This document shows, piece after piece, positions 21,743-32,536 of a stretch of 64,000 nucleotides of DNA; positions within the stretch are counted from its first letter, which is position 1, and each line of letters starts with the position of its first letter. Source of the stretch: Diplolepis rosae (Eukaryota; Arthropoda; Insecta; Hymenoptera; Diplolepididae); assembly GCA_030998225.1 (NCBI GenBank), contig JAPYXD010000555.1:5146001-5210000 (forward strand), written 5' to 3'. The position numbers and the translations under genes were made by a program. The notes under the pieces are model-generated. The model ran no database searches and was not told the DNA's origin. It was given only the letters and a program-made list of their open reading frames with translations.

Positions 21743-21784
21743 GATCACTGATGAGGACTCCAATCAGAGTCGAAACGTTTGATT
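21743..21784 (+). ncRNA. Hammerhead-ribozyme-like motif (right arm)
   Basis: Bases 21748-21754 are the invariant CTGATGA and 21772-21775 are GAAA, separated by a 5-bp stem (756-760 with 767-771) and a 6-base loop. Stem I pairs 21743-21747 with 21780-21784, with one G-U. The predicted cleavage triplet is GTT at 21777-21779. The extra G at 21755 departs from the consensus and lowers confidence in activity. Confidence 0.6.
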
Positions 21785-22365
21785 AAAACTACTGTTTTTT
21801 TCATTTATGGACCCTAAAGCCAATTATCTAACATTACAAATATTGTTATTGACGGTCGATATAATTCCTGTTCTAAATATAAACATTTATGACCAAAGAG
21901 ACCTATATTACTGTATTTTATTTCATCATACAATTTTTTAGTTACCTATCTCATTTAATACAAAAATGAGGTTGCACAAATGAAATTGCCGGTATAGTAG
22001 GAATCTGGTCACGTGTCCAGGTTGGTCTATGGCCTTGAAGAATTTTGGTTTCTTTTACCTAAATTTAAATCAAATTTGTTCGATTCAATAAAATGTTTTA
22101 CTGTGAGGAAATATTTAAATTTATATATACACAAAAATTAGAATATAGCAACAGTGCACCTTTGGCTAAGTATGAAAACTTCTCGGAGAAACTTACCATA
22201 TGTTGGTGATTTAAACAAAAATTATTTTGTTAAATTTGTAAACTTGATTTCATATTTGTACAAATAGTAATATAAATATGACTTTTATAACTAAACTTGC
22301 ATATTTGATACTGGTATAGTATTATAAATATTTCTCCATAATTCATTTGGATAGTCACTTCGGAT

Positions 22366-22537
22366 TAAATCAGATTAGGTCGGATCTATTTTTTACTGTT
22401 TTTCATCAAACGAATTACAAAGCGTTTTTCGCATTGGTCCGGAATGATTCGTATTGGCTCGGATACAAATATCGGAATGAATCGGAATAGTTATGATTGG
22501 CTCAGAATGAATTCCTATCCGATACTTTCGCTAGGGA
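22366..22537. repeat. Right half of the ATCCGATACTTTC repeat
   Basis: Matches 53120-53302 in order (CGGATTAAATC, GGTCGGATC, TTTTTCATCAAACGA, TCGGATAC) and ends CCTATCCGATACTTTCGCTA. The left half, present in the full copy at 52921-53302, is missing. Confidence 0.65.
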
Positions 22538-22599
22538 TGGGCTATAAAAAATCATTAAATGGATATTCTATATAGTGAAATTTAAAAAAAAGCGAGTTT

Positions 22600-23021
22600 T
22601 TCTATTTTTTATTTCCTGAAAGCACATATTGTACTTTTAAAAATATCTTGCTAAGGTATATTGTATAGAGCACCTTTATGCATTTTTAAACTAAACATTT
22701 TGAGTTTTTTGGGCATTTTTTTGGATATAATATAACAAATAATGAGTGGTAATAATTCCAATGGCCTTTATCTGATACTTTAGATTTTATTTAAACATAT
22801 GTTTCAACAAACACGGAATATATACAATATTAGTAAATAAATAAACAAACTATTGTGTGTAAAAAGCTAATTTTCCCTAAAAACGCGTTATTCGTAAATC
22901 CTGAAAATTTTTCATTTTATATTTTATTTCATACTCAGAAAAGTATAGAGAATAAACAAATAACATTTTTGGAAAACATCAAGAAAATCAAAAATATACC
23001 AACTAAAGGTGGCGGATCTCT
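22600..23021. repeat. GGATCCGCCACC family member (reverse orientation)
   Basis: Ends AAAGGTGGCGGATCTC next to TTAA at 23022-23025. It contains CACCTTTATGCATTTTTAAA and AGTTTTTTGGGCATTTTTTT, shared with 49915-50430 and 55251-55545. Non-coding, very AT-rich. The left boundary is uncertain. Confidence 0.5.
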
Positions 23022-23144
23022 TTAAACGTTAGTCTAAATTGGTATAAGATTTTCATGCTTAAAACTTTAAACACATTTTTCTCGAAACGATGTTTTTTAT
23101 CGGGCGTAAGGAATTAAAAAAATAGTTAATTATTTCAAATTATT

Positions 23145-23290
23145 TAGTTGAGTTCGAAATTTTTGCCACTGCCTACATTATCGGATGATCATTAGTTTGC
23201 ATATCAGATAGGATACGTTGCCGACAGGTGTCCTGGTAGACAATTTCAAACTCTCATATCGCAATTAATGCAAATTAGATTCAAATTATT
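23145..23290. repeat. Single arm of the AGTTGAGTTTGAAATTTTTG repeat
   Basis: A diverged direct copy of 23998-24135, sharing CACTGCCTACATTATCGGA, ATCAGATAGGATACG and GACAGGTGTCCT. Confidence 0.65.
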
Positions 23291-23984
23291 CAAAATAATT
23301 AATTATATTAATTAATAAAATTATAATTTTTTTTATTAGTTTATACAATACTTTTTTTTCTGTACTTTTTGCCGATAATTAAACAAAAAAAATAGATAAA
23401 TAGATATAAATGTTTGAATATCAGAATTATATTATTGTTATATTCTTTTTTTTCATAAGAACGATTCTTCATAACAAAAAGAAATCAAACCGTAAGCAAT
23501 TGTTTTTATTTAAAAAATCCTAACAAATACCTATATTTTCCTGTCCAAAACAGTAGAATACCCCCTTAATTTTGTGTGAACTAAATTTATTTCACCAATT
23601 TGTTGTGAACTAACACAGGGAGATCTGGAACTTGGATGTTGGATTCTGAGTTTTCCAATTCGGTGGTATTTCTAAATTGGTCTTCTCCAAAAGGCAATCT
23701 TTTGCCACTGTATCTAGATTTAGCAGAATTTATACATTACCACCAGTGGTGTGTTGTTTTAATAAGGAATTCGACTTCCAATTTCTTTTCCAGATCTGAG
23801 GATTTCACCAATACTTTTAACCCAATAATTTATGGCCTGTTTTAATCAAAAGAGAAAATAACGTCCAGGATAAGTTATTTAAATTCTGTTAAAATAACCC
23901 ACACCTTCGTAGACTTGCACACACAATAATTTAAGTTAATTTTATTGAAAAATGTTATGCACTGATATTATATTAGTTATTATA

Positions 23985-24360
23985 TTTACTTTTAAATTAA
24001 TTAGTTGAGTTTGAAATTTTTGTCACTGCCTACATTATCGGAGGATCACTAGTCGCGTATCAGATAGGATACGTTATCGACAGGTGTCCTCGTAGACAAT
24101 TTCAAACTGTTATATCGCAAACAATGCAAATAAATTTAATATTTTAAAGACCCAGCGCAGTCGAAAGCGTCATTTTTTCCACAGAAAGATTTTCAAATTC
24201 TTTAAAATATTAAATTTATTTGCATTATTTGCGATATAACAGTTTGAAATTGTCTACGAGGACACCTGTCGATAACGTATCCTATCTGATACGCGACTAG
24301 TGATCCTCCGATAATGTAGGCAGTGACAAAAATTTCAAACTCAACTAATTAATTTAAAAT
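23985..24360. repeat. Inverted pair of the same repeat around a SINE-tail fragment
   Basis: The left arm (23998-24145) and right arm (24205-24350) are almost perfect inverses. The spacer carries CCAGCGCAGTCGAAAGCG followed by TTTTTTCCACAGAAAG, identical to the SINE tail at 24491-24550. Confidence 0.8.
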
Positions 24361-24431
24361 CATTTACAGCCGCCAGGCTGAGCCACTAGGCGATATAAGG
24401 AGATCTTCCTGTGGAGAAAGAGATGTCGGAC

Positions 24432-24560
24432 GCCTGTGTAGCTCAGTGGTCAGAGCAGTCGACCGGCAATCGAAAGACCTGGGCTCGAATCCCAGCGCAG
24501 TCGAAAGCGTCATTTTTTCCACAGAAAGATTTTCAAATTCTTTAAAATATTATATTTACT
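24432..24560 (+). repeat. tRNA-derived SINE (head plus tail)
   Basis: Bases 24432-24502 fold as a tRNA: D arm GCTCAGTGGTCAGAGC, anticodon arm GTCGA-CCGGCAA-TCGAA, and a perfect T stem CTGGG/CCCAG with loop CTCGAAT. About 5 bp of the acceptor stem remain. The A box (TAGCTCAGTGG) and B box (GGCTCGAATCC) could drive RNA polymerase III. Position 33 is C, not U, which is unsuitable for a working tRNA. The tail shared with 24150-24205 and 41519-41560 marks it as a SINE. Confidence 0.75.
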
Positions 24561-26888
24561 TTTAATCATTTTATCATCCATATATTTATACAATAATGAA
24601 TTATTAATTATTGTGATATAAACATTACATTTTATTAGAATAAAATTTATACATATGTAATATAATTCCATATCTCATTTTTTGTGCTTTTAAATATAAA
24701 TTATTTAAAGAATTTCTTCATGTCCTTGACGTGATCGATAAAGTCCTTTATTTACAAGAAGCTTTGTTGGTTCATCACTAGATAGCGCTGCATGCCAGTT
24801 CTAGTATAATAATTTTGAATAAGAGGTTAAAGTGTCATTTTTATTAAATATATTTATAATTAGTAAAATATAGTAAAAATATTATTCAAGTTTCTCTATA
24901 TTTTTCTTTTTTTAATTACAAGTTTTTACATAATTTTTCTTAGTCTCTAATTGAATATCCCAATTTTTAATGAATAAACGTTTAATTTATCAGAATCAAA
25001 ATAAGATTGTCTAGAAAAAATAAGATTTTCTTTGAAACAGTCAATTTAAAATTTCTAAATCATACAATTGATAAAAATTTACGCTTTAAATTTTTTGTAC
25101 CTAAATTCAACTTTTTTTCATTGACAAAAATGAAATCAGGTTAAAACACTATGAACGTTTCCTATAATTTTGATATTTGAGTATAATTTCATAAACGTAA
25201 AAACCATTTTTCAAAACTGCCGTGTGGATAAAGCTTTTGATTGATAAAAATATTGTAATTTCTTCCCTCTTTATCAATTTTGTCTAGTCACGTTATCTAA
25301 CACTCGAGTACATATGTTTCAATGGAATGTCTGATATGTTCATACAATGTTCTGACTTCTAGACATGACAGTTAGATTATAATAGAAGTGTATCTAGTTA
25401 GGCACGAATGTGAACTTTCCACGTCAATTACAGCTGCTGTTGTACAAATAAGAACAGCTTGTGGTATAATGGGTCAAAAATATAAACAGCCTGTGATTAT
25501 TATCGTTTATCACCTTGACTTCAGCTTCAAAAAATATTTCGTTAATTTCTGAAAAAACCTGTTTATACATTTATTGATGACTGGAAATTAAGGGTGAGGG
25601 AGTGAAAGATAAAAATACTGTGAACACGTTTCTTTATTAAACCTCTGTAATAAGTTATATTTTCACTGTTATTTAACCAACACTTTCTTATCAAGTTGAC
25701 GTTTAAAAGATATTCAATTGTTTATATATTTATTTATAACTTTCTAAAATGTATGAGGTTCATTTCATTTGTACCTAGAATTCATAAGAATAAAATACCT
25801 ACGAAACAAATTTCAAATATTGGAATTAAAAGTACACAATCTCTTCTTAATATAAAGTAGAATTCGTTCAAATTAAATGTTTCAAATTTGTATTCCAGAA
25901 AAAAGAATGAAAAGCAGTTTCATACACTAATTGATTTCAAGAACTGGAATGAATTAAATAAACCTATAACGTATTCCTCTTAACGGAATACAAAACAATA
26001 TAATATAGATAATCTTTGTTGGAACTAGAACGAATTAAACGAAATAAAAATATATTCTACTTTATGGAATTTAACAAAAATGATAGTACGTTTTGTGAAT
26101 TGAACAGAATTAAGATTTACAAAAAACCTATTCCCGAACTGTGAAATTTTAAATTCTATTCAATTCAAGCCTTCTTACTGGGTATTGAACTTTGTTGAAC
26201 TATTGATTTAGCAAATAAGTTCGTTAGGTTCTTACAGTATTATTATATTATTTATTTTATATTTATTTATTATTTACTATATTTATCATATTTATTAATT
26301 ATTATTTATTAATTATTGGTTGTGTTATTAATGATTTGTTATTAATAATTCATCATTGTTCATATTAGTTTATTCATATTCATTTTCAAAAATGAACCGA
26401 TTGAACTTATTTGCTAACCCAATATAATTGTTCGTTTACATTACTTGAGTCCAATATCGCTAATCTATCTATGGCCTCTCTGCTTTGCAAGATAAATCAA
26501 TCACTCCATAAAAGTTCACCTTTATTAACATCTTCTCTTGCGAATGATACACCCAGAAAAAAATTATATTTAAATTTTAGAAATATTTTTTTCAACTTGA
26601 TTTTTTCGATTCGAATTAAAAAAAAACCTTTAGAACAAATATAAATTGATTTGATTTTAAGAAATCACATGTTTAGCCTTTTTTAAGCAAAAGTTATTAT
26701 TTTTTCAACATTATTTAATTGATCTGAAAAAATATTTTTTTGATTCAAATACTTTACTGGAAAAAACTAAAGAAATATTTTCATTAATTTTATTACCTTG
26801 AACGAAGACAATTTTTTCTTTAAATTAAATTAAATATTTCTGTGAATCACATTACACATGTACTACGCAACTGGCCAGACGTTCATTT
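24561..26888. other. Gene-free AT-rich stretch
   Basis: No domain-bearing frame, TIR pair or tandem array recognised, apart from low-complexity TTATTTATT-type sequence at 26220-26345. The short plus-strand frame at 26411-26644 has no recognisable motif. Confidence 0.5.
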
Positions 26889-26993
26889 CTTTAATTTTTT
26901 ATAGAAATGGGGTAAACAAATTGAAAATGCTGATAAGGTAGGAATCTAGTCACGTGATCCGGTTGGTCCGTGGCCTCAAGTAAAATAAATTAT
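26889..26993. repeat. Solo end of the GGACCAACC repeat
   Basis: GGTAGGAATCTAGTCACGTG followed by GGTTGGTCCGTGGCC matches the right arm at 21958-22038. No partner arm is seen nearby. Confidence 0.6.
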
Positions 26994-27531
26994 TCCTTTC
27001 CTTTTTTTACGAGAAAATTTTTTTGATTGAGCATTTTCGGCTATTTACAATTTTTCTATTTTTTAGTAAACAAAAATTAGGTTTTGCCAAATTTTCAAGC
27101 TTATTATAATAATAATATAGGAAAAGAGAAATATTTATTAAGAAAAATCAAATATTTCAATTTTCAAGTACAAAAATAATTATCGATAATTTTTAATATC
27201 AATTGAAAAAATATGAGAGACCAAGTCTCTGTTTTAGTTTTTAACGTGTAAAATTAACAAAATATCTATCAATTAAATATGACCTTTGCAAGATAGAGCT
27301 TTAGACTAAATATGAAGTCATATATCATAGTTAGATATATGTATCATACATTTTAATTCGTCTAGTATGTTATAAAACAGATGATTTTCTCACGCGAAGA
27401 AAATTCTGTACACATGTTTCCTATAAATTACCGATGTTAAATAAATACCAGAATAAATGAATGTTCAATGAATTTTTAATAAAACAAAAAGCTTGATTGG
27501 AATTCCTATTCTTCATATTTTTCTGTGGCTT

Positions 27532-27714
27532 TCATTCGACGATCTGCATGGTTTTATAATGATGCTCTTGGTCTCCTTCCAATTCGATTTTTCTCGTCTG
27601 TCGTCGCCCATTGAGATAAAAAGTTCCGTTCCCTATCATACCTTCCAGGTCATAATGCTTTCCAATGCTTTCGCACCTGTGACACCGTGCGTGAATGTTC
27701 GAAGCTTTAAACAT
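27532..27714 (-). CDS. Unassigned short reading frame, possible exon
   Basis: The minus strand reads 60 codons with protein-like composition (HARCHRCESIGKHYDLEG then MIGNGTFYLNGRRQTRKIEL). A stop lies just upstream of its ATG, and a donor-like AAG/GTATGA occurs inside it after DLEG. A second protein-like frame on the same strand, near 27885-27990 (MEFRKVYDLSLNKEERQQNR), is in another frame. They may be exons of a decayed or spliced gene. No family is recognised. Confidence 0.25.
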   Translation of the reverse strand: MFKASNIHARCHRCESIGKHYDLEGMIGNGTFYLNGRRQTRKIELEGDQEHHYKTMQIVE

Positions 27715-28264
27715 TTTGATTTACGAGTCATTTACACATATTGAGCCTCGTACGCTTGGAAACCGGCACTTTTAATGTCTTTGGCGAGTGGCCATTCCTA
27801 TGGAAATGCCGTGGACTTTCAAATCTCATTTTATCTGATATCTTATTATACTCTTATTTTAGTATCGTCATTCCTTTTGCTCGATGCAGCACTCTCACAC
27901 GTTGCAGGATATCCAAAGACGAGCCGCGGAAGATCTTCTGTTTTGTTGTCTTTCTTCTTTATTCAGGGATAGATCATAAACCTTACGAAATTCCATTTCA
28001 ACGCTTATCAATCATTAATAATTTAACGATCATTCAATCGCTACAAGGCGCTAGATGCTACTTTTGAAATCACATTTTTATCTTTACTTTGTTATTATAA
28101 TTGTATAAAAATCTGGCGTCCTATATTTCCAAGGCAACTTGAGTATATTTTTTGCTCTTCTTTATTCAAACTCAACTTTTGTATATACAGGCATACCACG
28201 GCAAAATCTATCCTTGCGGATATTATTTTACCTTTTTTTTATGAAAGGTTCCCTTATCTAATAT

Positions 28265-29040
28265 ACATCCTGTCAAAAAAGTTCCGGGAATTGGTCATTC
28301 AATAAGACCGCTTAAAGAGATTGTCGAAAACCTTTTTGATGCTAAGTTGGCACTACTGTCCTTTATACTGACGTGCAGTTCGAGCGCGACCTGTCATTTA
28401 GTTTTTTCACAGTGCTGGATGTTGTCAGTTTATCTCAAGTGTCTTTCTCGATTTTTCCAATGGATAAGAATATCGAACAAAGAATTTGTCTCAAATTTTG
28501 CATTACAAATGATATTTCGTGTGCGGAATCGCTGAAAATGTTACAGAAGGCTTACGGTGAATCGACTTTATCAAAAAACATCGCTAAACTGAATGAAATG
28601 GTGACTGAAAATCGTCATTTAAGTTTAAGAGAGATAGCCGCTGAACTTTCTGTGTCTCACGAATCAATTTGTACCATTTTGAACAATTATTTGAGCATCA
28701 AACCCATTACTGCTCGACTAGTTCCGAAAGACCATCTCACGAGGCTATCTTTGTGAACGAATTTCTAGCCAAAAACTCAACGAATATCATCGAATAACCA
28801 CCGTATTCAGCTGAAATGGCTCCGGTCAAATTTTTTCTCTTTCCAAAACTCAAATCACCACTTCGAGGCACCCGTTTCAGTCGATAGAAGACATAAAAGA
28901 TAATTCTCAGCGAGAACTGAAGTCGATTCCGGAAAATGCGTTTAGAAAATATTTTGATGATTGGATTATTCGTTGGCATAAGTGTATTATTTCGGGAGGG
29001 GCCTACTTTGAAGACGATAAAATAAATTTGGATGAATAAT
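28265..29040 (+). mobile_element. Mariner relic, internally deleted
   Basis: Begins near CATCCTGTCAAAAAAGTTCC preceded by TA and runs to the end of its transposase frame. The right terminal repeat is not clear because the next mariner starts immediately after. It is about half the length of a complete element. Confidence 0.75.
28460..29039 (+). pseudogene. Mariner transposase lacking its catalytic core
   Basis: ATG 28460 opens MDKNIEQRICLKFCITNDIS and a helix-turn-helix region (SLREIAAELSVSHESI) to about 28735. The next 300 bases match only the C-terminus (FFLFPKLKSPLRGTRF, FDDWIIRWHKCI, ending INLDE and stop at 29037-29039). About half the protein, with the first two catalytic aspartates, is deleted. 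Where the third Asp should lie the text reads PVKFFLFPKL. Confidence 0.85.
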
Positions 29041-30164
29041 AATGGTTTTTGGTTTGACATATGGATGGCACTACTGTCGTCAAATTCATATGATTTGTGG
29101 ATAGTACTAACCTTCAAACGTTAAGTGTCAAAATTTCATGACAATCTGACGTTCAGTTCTGAAGTTACAGAGGTTCTGATGAAGAAACCTTTGTCATTTT
29201 CAAAACAATGGATAAAAAAGAGTTTCGAGTGTTAATCAAACATTGCTTTTTATTGAGAAGAAATAATGTTGAAGCAAAGCAGTGGTTTGATAAGCGTTAT
29301 CAAATCAACAATCATCGACTGGTATGCCGAATTTAAATACGGTCGTACAAACACCGATGTCGCTGAACGCTCTGGTCGCCCAAAATCAGCAGTTGTTCCG
29401 GAAAACATAACAAAAGTCCACAAAAGAGATTTGGGTAATCGTAAATTAAAGTTACGTGAGATAGCTGACACCTTAAAGATATCAGAAGGTAGTGTGTTTA
29501 CAATTTTGTACGAATCTTTGGGGATGTGTAAGTAGTTTTCGAAGTGGGTACCGCGTTTGCTTAGACCTGACCAAAAACAAGAACGCGTCGAGGATCCAGA
29601 GCGCTGTTTGGAGCTGTTCAAGCAAGGTAAAAAGGATTTTCTGCGTCAGTATGTGACAATGGATGAAACATGAATCCACCACTACATACTTGAAACTAAA
29701 AGATCGTTAGCTGAGTGGACAGCAGCTGGTGAAAGCCGTCCAAAGCGACCAAAAACTCAACAGTGGTCTGGCAAGGTTATGACATCCATATTTTGAGACG
29801 CGCATGGTATTTTGTTTATCGCCTATCTTGAGAAAAGCAAAACTATCAAAAGCGACTATTACATGCCATTACTGGATCGATTGAGTGTAGAAATCAAGAA
29901 AAAACGGCCTCATATGCAAAAGAAATAAGTGCTGTTTCACCAAGAAAATGCACCGTGCCACAAGTCCATGAAAACGGTGATCAAATTAAATGAATTAAGC
30001 TTCGAATTGCTTCCTCACACACCATATTATTCATACCTGGCCACTAGTCACTACTGGTTCTTTGATGACCTGAGAAAAATGCTCCAGAAAAGGAGATTTG
30101 GTTCCAATGAAGAAGTGATTGCCGAAACTAAGGCCCGTTTTGAAATAAAAGACGAATCATTGTA

Positions 30165-31091
30165 AAGGGTGATCAATTTAAAGGTATAGGATTTTAAATT
30201 GAAATAAACAACGAAAATTCAAATTGATAGGGCAATCTTTTTTATTTTTGTGTAGAACCATTCACGACATTTATTTTTTAAAGATAACCCCTTTCAAATG
30301 TTGGCCGCAACTGCGCTTTAATTCGTCCATCCGTAAACACCAATTTCGAATGACTCGCTCGAGAACTTCGGTCGGTATCTCGCTAATAACTTAAGTAATG
30401 TTGGTTTCCAATGCCTCAATAGTAGCTGGTTTATCCACAAAACATTTAGACTTTACATACCCCCACAAATAAAAGTCCAAAGGTGTGATATCACACGATC
30501 TTGGAGGCCAATCCACCGGTCCGAGACGAGAGATAAATTGCTCACCGAAACGACTACGCAGTAAATCCATTGTTTCACGGGCTGTATGACATGTAGCGCC
30601 GTCTTGTTGGAACCAAATGTCGTGGAGATTACGGGCTTCAATTTCCGGCATCAAAAATCGCCCAAGTAGTGCCATAAGATAGGCCAAGTTGTTGAGATCG
30701 GCGCCGAATCGATTCTTCCGGGTCTTCGGCAAAACTCTCATTTACAGCCGCAATATTCTCTACAGTTCGGGTTGTACGTGGTCTAATCGGTCGAGTATCA
30801 TCCAATAATGTTAAATTATTCTGGAGTTTGCCGATGGTATGACGAATAATGCGTTCGGTAGGACGATTATGTACACCATAAATTGGCCTGAGCGCGCGAT
30901 AAACACTTTTCACAGAGCGGCCATTTTCGTAATATAATTGTACGATTTGTAAACCTTGTTGAGGCGTAAGTCTTTCCATGATGAAATGTCAATAAAAACT
31001 GAATAAAATTGTGTATTTAGTTTGACAATAGTCACGCGTGACATGTCAATAAAACCCTATTGGAAAAAGTACCTCCAATTTGATCACACTT
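30165..31091 (-). mobile_element. DD41D-type Tc1/mariner relic nested in a mariner
   Basis: Ends AAGGGTGATCAATTTAAAGG and the inverted copy (AAGTGTGATCAAATTGGAGG), with TA on each side. The surrounding mariner reads straight across once it is removed, which confirms both the boundaries and the relative age. It is 927 bp and internally deleted. Confidence 0.9.
30271..30979 (-). pseudogene. DD41D-type transposase, internally deleted
   Basis: ATG 30979 opens MERLTPQQGLQIVQLYYENG and a helix-turn-helix (RRSQQLGLSYGTTWAI) to about 30655. The frame then jumps into FLMPEIEARNLHDIWFQQDG. The second Asp lies in QQDGATCHTA and the third in CDITPLDFYLWGY; I count 41 residues between them, the spacing of the DD41D (rosa/VISITOR-like) branch. 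The segment with the first Asp is deleted, the junction is frameshifted, and a TAA interrupts the tail near 30390. End of frame at 30271. Confidence 0.85.
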
Positions 31092-31476
31092 TACAAAAAA
31101 GGCATCGAAAAGTTAGAGAAGCGTTGGAATGAATGTATTACGCTTGAAGGAATCTATGTTGATGAATAAAGTCGAATTTCTCGAAAAAAATATTTTCTTC
31201 TTAGTTAGACCGGAAACTTGTTGATTGATGTGTTACATTTTGAGCAATCAACCTCATTTGTCCATAGTCACAATTAGTCGAATCTGCAGCATGGTACTAC
31301 GCATTTTTTCAGTTTTCTAATTCATTCTGCAAAAGCTGTTGAATTATTTCAACTTCTAGTTTTAAAGTATTTTTTTCTGAAGCATTGGCAAGTTTGTTAT
31401 TGAATCATATTTGAAAATTCTCTATAAAAAAAACCTCAAGTTAGTAAATTGTTCTATGTACTTTTTAGATTCAAAA

Positions 31477-31522
31477 TAAATCACTAATGAGGGCTCCGAT
31501 TAGAGCCGAAACGTCTGATTAA
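31477..31522 (+). ncRNA. Hammerhead-like motif with mutated core
   Basis: AATCA, CTAATGA, G, GGCTC-CGATTA-GAGCC, GAAA, CGTC, TGATT. The layout equals 21743-21784, but the core G5 is A (CTAATGA), which should abolish cleavage. Stem II differs from the other copies by a paired change (A-T to G-C), which supports a folded RNA in the ancestor. The following 100 bases carry no coding sequence. Confidence 0.55.
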
Positions 31523-32536
31523 GTAAAATTTCGAGTTTTTTATTCGCTTTACAATTTCTTAGAGGGTTTCACAATTTTATTTGTTTGTTGGCGGAATATA
31601 AATGAGTCAACAAACAATTGTTTATTCATAAAGAATAAAAATGAAAAAAGTATAAAAATTGCCAATAAATTTAAAAAAATTTGATGGTTGTTTACAAAAT
31701 TATATTTTAAACTAAGATGAAGTAGTAAAAATATTATTTTTTGCTTACTATTTTAGGAAAGAATTAGTTTTTAGTATAAAATTGAAATATTTCATCATAT
31801 CAATAGAAGATTTAAAAAACAATATTTTTCGACGGTAAACTGAAGTTAGGGAAAAGTTATATTTTTTTCTAAAAATGTTACAAATTAAACAAAAATTAAG
31901 AATGTGTGAAAACTTATCTGGAATGCAATTATAGTTACGATCGCTCTAGATTTTGGGGTTTTTCCACTTTTATCGAGATATTCACACTTTTTTGTGAATA
32001 CAAGTTTCATTGAATGTACAAGCTTTCATAATAGAAAAAGTCTAGATATCAATAACAGACGTCATTAATACTGTGTCCGTATAAACGCCACGTTTCGCAC
32101 TCAATAGGATTTGTATAAAGGGGGAGTGACTACTTTCTCCTACTGGGAAGAGAAAGAGAGAGGGAGAATGAGTGAAATGATTGAGGGTGTACAAATCCAA
32201 GATCTATTATAGACACGCGGTTCATTTGGACACGTGCCTTCACAAGTGGTAAATTACCATCGTTTTGATTTCTCCAGTAAAGTCCATCCGACTTTCAGTA
32301 CGTGATATAAAACTTGAGTAAAAAACTTAATAATTGCAAGGGGTGAATTTATATTAGAATCTGGTGCATGCTCTACGCAAAATTTTTCAAATGTTTTAAA
32401 ATCAATAAAATTGAATTTGAAACTTCAAGTCTTGGTAAATATTATAACACAATTAATTAGTTGAGTTTGATGTCTTTTTTTCCACCAAAAGATTTCAAAT
32501 TCTTTAAATTTCGAATCCAACATTATTATTCATTAA
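31523..32536. other. No gene recognised
   Basis: AT-rich. At 32465-32515 there is a fragment resembling the GTTGAGTTTGA and TTTTTTCCAC.AAAGATTTCA tails of the 24-kb repeats. A purine-rich patch (GAAGAGAAAGAGAGAGGGAG) lies near 32148. Confidence 0.4.

Larger units (their letters stand above)
20657..21907. mobile_element. Element with hammerhead motifs in inverted arms
   Basis: Outer arms (AGGTCTGTCTGGTTATAAAT near 20657 and its inverse ending AGAGACCT near 21907) and inner arms (about 20737-20841 and 21740-21843) are inverted. Each inner arm carries a hammerhead-like core. The centre has a roughly 310-bp tandem duplication (blocks at about 20990-21100 and 21305-21410 sharing TGAGATAAAA, ACTAG.CAC, TAACTCAAAA). 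Part of the centre recurs reversed at 58330-58650. No reverse transcriptase or other protein is encoded. Confidence 0.65.
15863..22038. repeat. Very large inverted-repeat structure (about 6.2 kb)
   Basis: About 80 bp at 15863-15945 (TTAAGGCCATGGACCAACC then GTGACTATATTCCTAC) are inverted at 21958-22038, ending GGTTGGTCTATGGCCTT. A third single arm lies at 26889-26993. Everything from 16.1 to 21.9 kb, including a DDE transposon, a foldback element and the hammerhead-bearing element, lies between the two arms. It may be one old element filled by later insertions or two separate ends in opposite orientation. Confidence 0.5.
29208..31169 (+). pseudogene. Mariner transposase, frameshifted and split
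   Basis: ATG 29208 starts MDKKEFRVLIKHCFLLRRNN. A frameshift near 29300 moves the frame to IIDWYAEFKYGRTNTDVAER, and stops follow (for example after GMCK). The catalytic domain still shows VTMDET (first Asp), then HQENAP, where the second Asp has become Glu. The DLAPSDY region reads YLATSHYWFFDDLR, so the third Asp is His. After KDESL at 30162 the nested element begins, and the tail resumes at 31094 with KKGIEKLEKRWNECITLEG. Confidence 0.87.
29041..31190 (+). mobile_element. Mariner interrupted by another transposon
   Basis: A second mariner family member directly follows the previous one. It is colinear with a full transposase but is split by a 927-bp DD41D-type element at 30165-31091, inserted at a TA inside the coding region. 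The outer terminal repeats were not located with confidence. Confidence 0.75.

Noticed and set aside
24432..24502. Functional tRNA gene
   Set aside because: The cloverleaf is recognisable, but position 33 is not U, the acceptor stem is incomplete, and the tail is shared with other SINE-like copies.
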